This document shows, piece by piece, positions 59,594-64,000 of a stretch of DNA of 64,000 nucleotides; position 1 is the stretch's first letter; every line of letters starts with the position of its first letter. Under the pieces are notes generated by a model. That model saw only the letters and a program-made list of their open reading frames with translations. It had not been told where the DNA came from and searched no databases. The translations under genes were made by a program, and so were the position numbers. Source of the stretch: Cornus controversa (taxonomy: Eukaryota; Streptophyta; Magnoliopsida; Cornales; Cornaceae); contig CM048853.1 of NCBI GenBank assembly GCA_026545225.1, forward strand, positions 19,489,255 to 19,553,254, in the 5' to 3' direction.

Positions 59594-59798
59594 GGTCCTG
59601 TTTGGATTGACTTTTGTAGAGTTTTGCCTTTTTAAGCTCAAAAATTGTTTTTGAAAGTGTTTGGTTGGTAAGGCTGAAAAATTTCGGGTCTAAAAAGAGC
59701 GTTCAAAAGAAATTGGTGGGCACCAATTTTCTCATTTAACTTCTGCTTTTCTTTTTTTCTGCGTAAAAATCAAAGCAAAAACTTTATCAAACAGAACC
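59594..59798. mobile_element. Tourist-like MITE, second copy
   Basis: Inverted ends GGTCCTGTTTGG and (reverse complement) GGTTCTGTTTGA with TTA on both sides (59591-59593 and 59799-59801). 205 bp. Internally it matches the reverse complement of 11628-11839 (AAAAAGAGCG, GGTGGG.ACCA, TTCTGCGTAAAA). Confidence 0.85.
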
Positions 59799-59978
59799 TT
59801 AATTTCAACAAAAAGAATAATATGACATGAATATAACCTTACTTAAAAATCCTTGGAGAGAGAAAAACTTGGAGAGGGTCAAGTCTATAAAAGTGTTGCT
59901 TCTGTGCACTAAAATATGTATGTATTATAGTAAAAGTGGTACATCCAAACAGTAAAAGTGAATACCTTATTATAACAA

Positions 59979-61110
59979 GGGAGCTGATATTGGCACTCCA
60001 CTTCCACCTTTTTGTAAAGTACAATTACAAATGTGTCCCTCTACTATACAATATATTTTTAATACCCTAATTGTCCTTATTTGATAATGTTAGAATTCTT
60101 AACTCCAAATTGCAACTTCCCTCTCACGTTCTTTTCTGGTGTGAAAATACTTCTTAGTTGATTTTAAAAATATTATTTTTTCATGTTGAATCAATTTATT
60201 AATATTTATTTTAGAAGTAAAAAATTTTAGGATTCAATATAATGATTTAGAGAGTATCAATCAAATGTATGTGATTCAGATAATAAAAATTACATGATTA
60301 GATAAGTTGGGAAGAAGTTGTTAATAATAGATTACCTAGAGAAATATTAAAAATGTATTTGAGTTGGAAACAAACATTATATCAATGAATAAAACCTATT
60401 TGAAAAAAATTAATTATATTTAAAATCAAAAGAAAGTTTAATTTCACTTGAATAAAAATTATGATATATAGTTCTTTAAGAAAACTAAGGAAATCTTTTT
60501 TATTTTAATAGAGAACTTTTAGAAATTAAAAGATGAAAAGAGAAAAACATGATTCTATGAAATATTTTTTCAATTGTACTTGTCTTAATTTAACTAAGGA
60601 GCCTTTGCACCAAAATTTCAAAAGATAAAAATAAAAAAAATTAATATGATATTTTTCTTCGTTTGCTTTTTATTTTCTCCTCCTTCCATACTATTTTGTT
60701 TGTTCACAAATTGATGGTATGTTGCAAAATTTTAATTTATGTTATTTTATAAATAAGACACATGGAAAATAAATTACACGTTTGGTGAGTAAAAATAGAA
60801 TATTTCAAATTTTGGATTCTTTGAGTTCTATAGGATAGGGACATGAACAACAAGTTTCAATTAAAAAATGTCTAACTATAGTATTTGGGTGGTAATAAAT
60901 GGATTGTTATATTGTAAACCTAAAGTAAAAATGTTGAAAAAACTTATTTTTAAGAAAAATAAAATAAAATTAAAATTGAGTCTTGAATTAGAAGGGCAAT
61001 TAGGGTACTAAAAATATAAGAATTTAAAATGGTATAACATAGGACCACTTTTGTAATTTTACTTTATAAAAATATAGGAGTGGAATGCCAGAGGATATTG
61101 GTGAGTTCTC
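59979..61110. mobile_element. Mutator-like element, second well-preserved copy
   Basis: Closely similar to 48220-49393 over its whole length. A perfect 9-bp duplication TTATAACAA flanks it (59970-59978 and 61111-61119). The left end has lost 21 bp between two GGCACTCCAC repeats and the right end has lost about 14 bp, so both inverted ends are damaged. Confidence 0.9.
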
Positions 61111-61119
61111 TTATAACAA

Positions 61120-61673
61120 ACCTAGGCACTTTAATTTGGTTGCATACTCATGAGTTTTTAACATTCCTTTACTATAACGAATCACACTTTGCACATAGGA
61201 ACCCAGAAAATCACTAAAATAAAATGGAAGATATTCAACAAGTGCGTAATTTTGTACCTAATAATACGCACACGTGCATAACTCACTTTTACCATGTGCA
61301 CCGGTGCATGATTTTGTATTGTAAATCTTGCACTTTTGCTTTCTACAGTAAAAGTGGTTCCTCGGTGCACTATGTCATGAATTATATAGATAGATAGATA
61401 GATAAAGCGGTAAAATTCATCCTTGTTGTTATTTGGTATGTGCATATAAATTCTTTTAATTTTTATATTGGAAGTAAATTGTTCCTATTAAAAATTGATG
61501 ATGTCAAACTTTTTTAAAAACTCAAAAATATATTTTTTGTTATTTTATGTTTTGACTTTTTTTATTATTTATTTATAAAGTAACGGTACTTTGGTCATTT
61601 TTTTTCTTCAAATTGAAGATTTTTTTTTGTTCGCACAAATTAAAAAATGTAAGAGATTTTACAAATAAGATGA
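61120..61673. other. Intergenic DNA
   Basis: No gene seen. A GATA-type run lies at about 61387-61405. Confidence 0.5.
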
Positions 61674-62093
61674 GGGCCCTATTTGGAGAAGCTTCCTGAT
61701 TCTAAAATTTATTCTATTTAAAAGGTCTTTGAAAATACTTTCAATAAAAGGAATTTAAAAGAAAAAAGTTGTTTGGTGGATGCAATTTTTGAAATTCCTT
61801 GCACAAGTAACACAATTTTAACTTGACAAATTTATTTTTAATAATTACTCTCAATAGACAAGTTTCACGAAATAAAAAAAGGTAAAATTCTCAATAAAAT
61901 TTATTACTTAAAATAATTTTGACTTCCTTCCAAAAACAAGTTTTTCTAGCTTTCTTTTAACGGACTTTTTGGAACTTCGACTTTCATTAGAAGTTCATTT
62001 TCCTTATTTCATCAAACACTAACATTTTTTTGAAAGGACTTTTTGAATTTAAAAACCCATTTCAATCTCCCAGGAAATTCTTCTAAACGGCCC
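61674..62093. mobile_element. MITE with GGGCC ends
   Basis: The left end GGGCCCTATTTGGAGAAGCT and the reverse complement of the right end GGGCCGTTTAGAAGAATTTC are related over about 27 bp. 420 bp, no coding capacity. The target duplication is unclear, so the superfamily is open. Confidence 0.55.
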
Positions 62094-63484
62094 GAAGTCT
62101 TTACACATTTTTTATATAACAGAGAGTTTGATATACTTTACTATATATATATATATATAATAATGAGTGGGCGGTTGTTTCATTCCAAAAGGTAAAACAA
62201 TTCAGTACAAAGGAAAAAGAGGGCATACCCTCTTATGAGATCAACAATAAAAGATTGAATACATCCATTTCTAATATGAATGAAAAATAAACATAGACTT
62301 CCTAAAACGATCTATCAATAAATTAGAAAGTCCACTTGAAGAGATGTAGAAGTTGCATCAAGAACATTTTGGGTATCACCCCCCAAAAGTTACGCAGCCC
62401 AAATTCTAGTTGCAACATCCGTCTATTACAAAAATAAGCTATGGATTATCATCTGACCGGCATTTTTCCAAAACAATGCTACCCTAATTTTTTGCAACGT
62501 GCTTTGCTCATCCGCCATACAACCTAAAAAGTTTTTTTTTTTGTTTTTGTTTTTGTTTTTGAAAGAGTGAACTCAAACAACTCAATAGGTTCCCGGTGTT
62601 TATTGAAAAATAGATAACCTTTTGCCGAAACATTTGTAGTAAAAGAATAATTTTAGTAAAAGAATAAATTTAGCAATTTTAAAAATTCAACTGAATAATT
62701 GTCACTTCTAAATACACCAATGTTATGATCTAATTACGTTCTTATTTAAAGGTTAATTAATTAATCCATCAACTTTGACTTAAATAGTAAAACAAATCAC
62801 CATATGCAAGGTTTCAAAACAAATCCATGAATATATATATATATAAAATAAAGGAGTCACCTATTTGATTAATCCATGTACATCATAGAAGCATTAGAAT
62901 AGTAATTCAAATCTAATAATTCATTTAATCGATATACCAATTATACTCTTTAAGCTAGGAAACTCTCTGGAGAGGATCAAAATCACCATAAGAATGCAAT
63001 AATTTTTTTTTTCAAGACACATTTTGTATTCAAAAGGTCATATCTTGGAATTGATACTCAACCATTAATACCATCCCAAGCTCCTATCACGATTCCACTG
63101 TGCAATTTTAATTACATGTGGGTGCATAATTTTACAATTCAATTGGTATACTGACTTCTATAAAGTGGTAGAAGAGAAAACTTAGAGAATAGGAAAATGC
63201 TCATCTTAACTCTATCCCTCAAACTTATGGATTAACAATTTTAGCGTCTAGCATCCTTATTTCAGCAAGATGAGTCATATACTTTTCATGAGATTTCTTT
63301 TCCTGGTCTAGCTACCGCAATACCCAATAAATACCTCAAATCTCATAAATTATTGATATTAAAATTCCTGCCCAAGTTGGCCCAGATCTCTCCCTCTCAC
63401 AAAGATATCAACTAAGGGTGGTAAATTTTGTCCAAACCCATGCAACTGCCCGAACCTATCGTTAATTAATGACGTGTTGGTTGA
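62094..63484. other. Intergenic DNA
   Basis: AT-rich, no recognisable gene. Confidence 0.45.
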
Positions 63485-64000
63485 TGTAAATCGAATTTTT
63501 TATTATTATTATTATTATTTTATTTATTTAGTTTCTGAATTAGAATTATAAATAGATATGCATATATTTTATTCGTGATTTGCATATGTGGGGACTTGTT
63601 TAGAGGTCCAAAGAGTTTTTTTGAGTCATTTTGAGATTTTGGGTTGTCGGGGTTTGGGACACGAATCAGGTGAGCCCTGGAAACCAAATATTTTTTCAAA
63701 ATTTTTTTTTTATTTTATTTTATAAAATTAGAAATGTTATAAGAGATAAGGAGTTGATTGCATGTTACCGGTGAAGAGAAGTTTGTTCTACGTGGCGAGG
63801 TCGTCGTTTTGAACCAAACAAAGCTAGGTTTGAATGACTTTTGAGTTGGTGGATTTGATGGTTTACTAGAGATTTAATCCCTTGAGGTAGGGAGTGTATG
63901 TTGTGTCTTTCAATACAAGTTATATTCCATCTTAATGCATAAAATGTGAAGCTTTTATGTTATATATGAGAATTTGGGATATTATGATGAAATTCATGTC
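63485..64000 (+). mobile_element. Partial gypsy-type LTR running off the right edge
   Basis: It starts TGTAAATCGAATTTTTTATT and then follows the solo LTR at 53065 in motif order (GGGTT..GGGG...GGA...TCAGGTGA...GGAAAC; later TTGAGGTAGGG). The rest lies outside the window. Confidence 0.55.

Overview
This is a plant nuclear window, AT-rich and dominated by transposable elements. The organism is almost certainly a eudicot: the one intact multi-exon gene is an AGO4-type Argonaute with typical short plant introns, and the repeats are Sirevirus and other Ty1/copia elements, chromovirus-like Ty3/gypsy elements, hAT, Mutator-like and Tourist-type DNA elements. The species cannot be named from the sequence.

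Layout. 1-7941 holds a degenerate Sirevirus-type copia element with gag but no pol, a second ORF, a cluster of polypurine tracts and a 3' LTR; its gag is split by a 1.3 kb insertion. 7942-11930 is intergenic, with a decayed Mutator-like element, two local duplications and a Tourist MITE. 11931-12574 is the 5' end of an LRR receptor-like protein gene, cut off by a gypsy pol remnant (about 12585-14330) and its 3' LTR (14362-16445). That LTR abuts the interior of a second pol-less Sirevirus copy (16446-20256). 20819 to about 30000 is a decayed copia element into which gypsy LTR sequence and another LTR-like element were inserted; part of it was later inverted. Two target-site duplications are each split between the strands, which records the inversion.

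Genes. 30964-31719 is a short PGG-domain membrane protein gene. It is followed by a truncated gypsy LTR (32095 to about 34390). 36216-42458 (minus) is a complete AGO4-like gene of 22 coding exons and 916 codons. It has a probable non-coding 5' exon and TATA box near 44.2-44.45 kb, the catalytic residues D, E, D and H, and one GC-AG intron. A GRF zinc-finger gene with a homopolymer frameshift lies at 52358-52715 (minus).

Right side. A GC-rich hAT MITE with a perfect 8-bp target duplication is at 45009-45751. A seven-unit, about 450-bp tandem array with A-B-C-A-B-C-A order is at 47194-51563; one unit carries a Mutator-like element. A solo LTR with 5-bp target duplication is at 53065-55656. A 1-kb foldback Mutator-like element with a SINE-like sequence in its loop is at 56968-57973. 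A second Tourist copy, a second well-preserved Mutator-like copy, another MITE and a partial LTR at the right edge complete the window.

The genes do not form a pathway. Known AGO4 biology (24-nt siRNA-directed DNA methylation of repeats) makes its position among decayed repeats worth noting, but nothing in the sequence shows a functional link.
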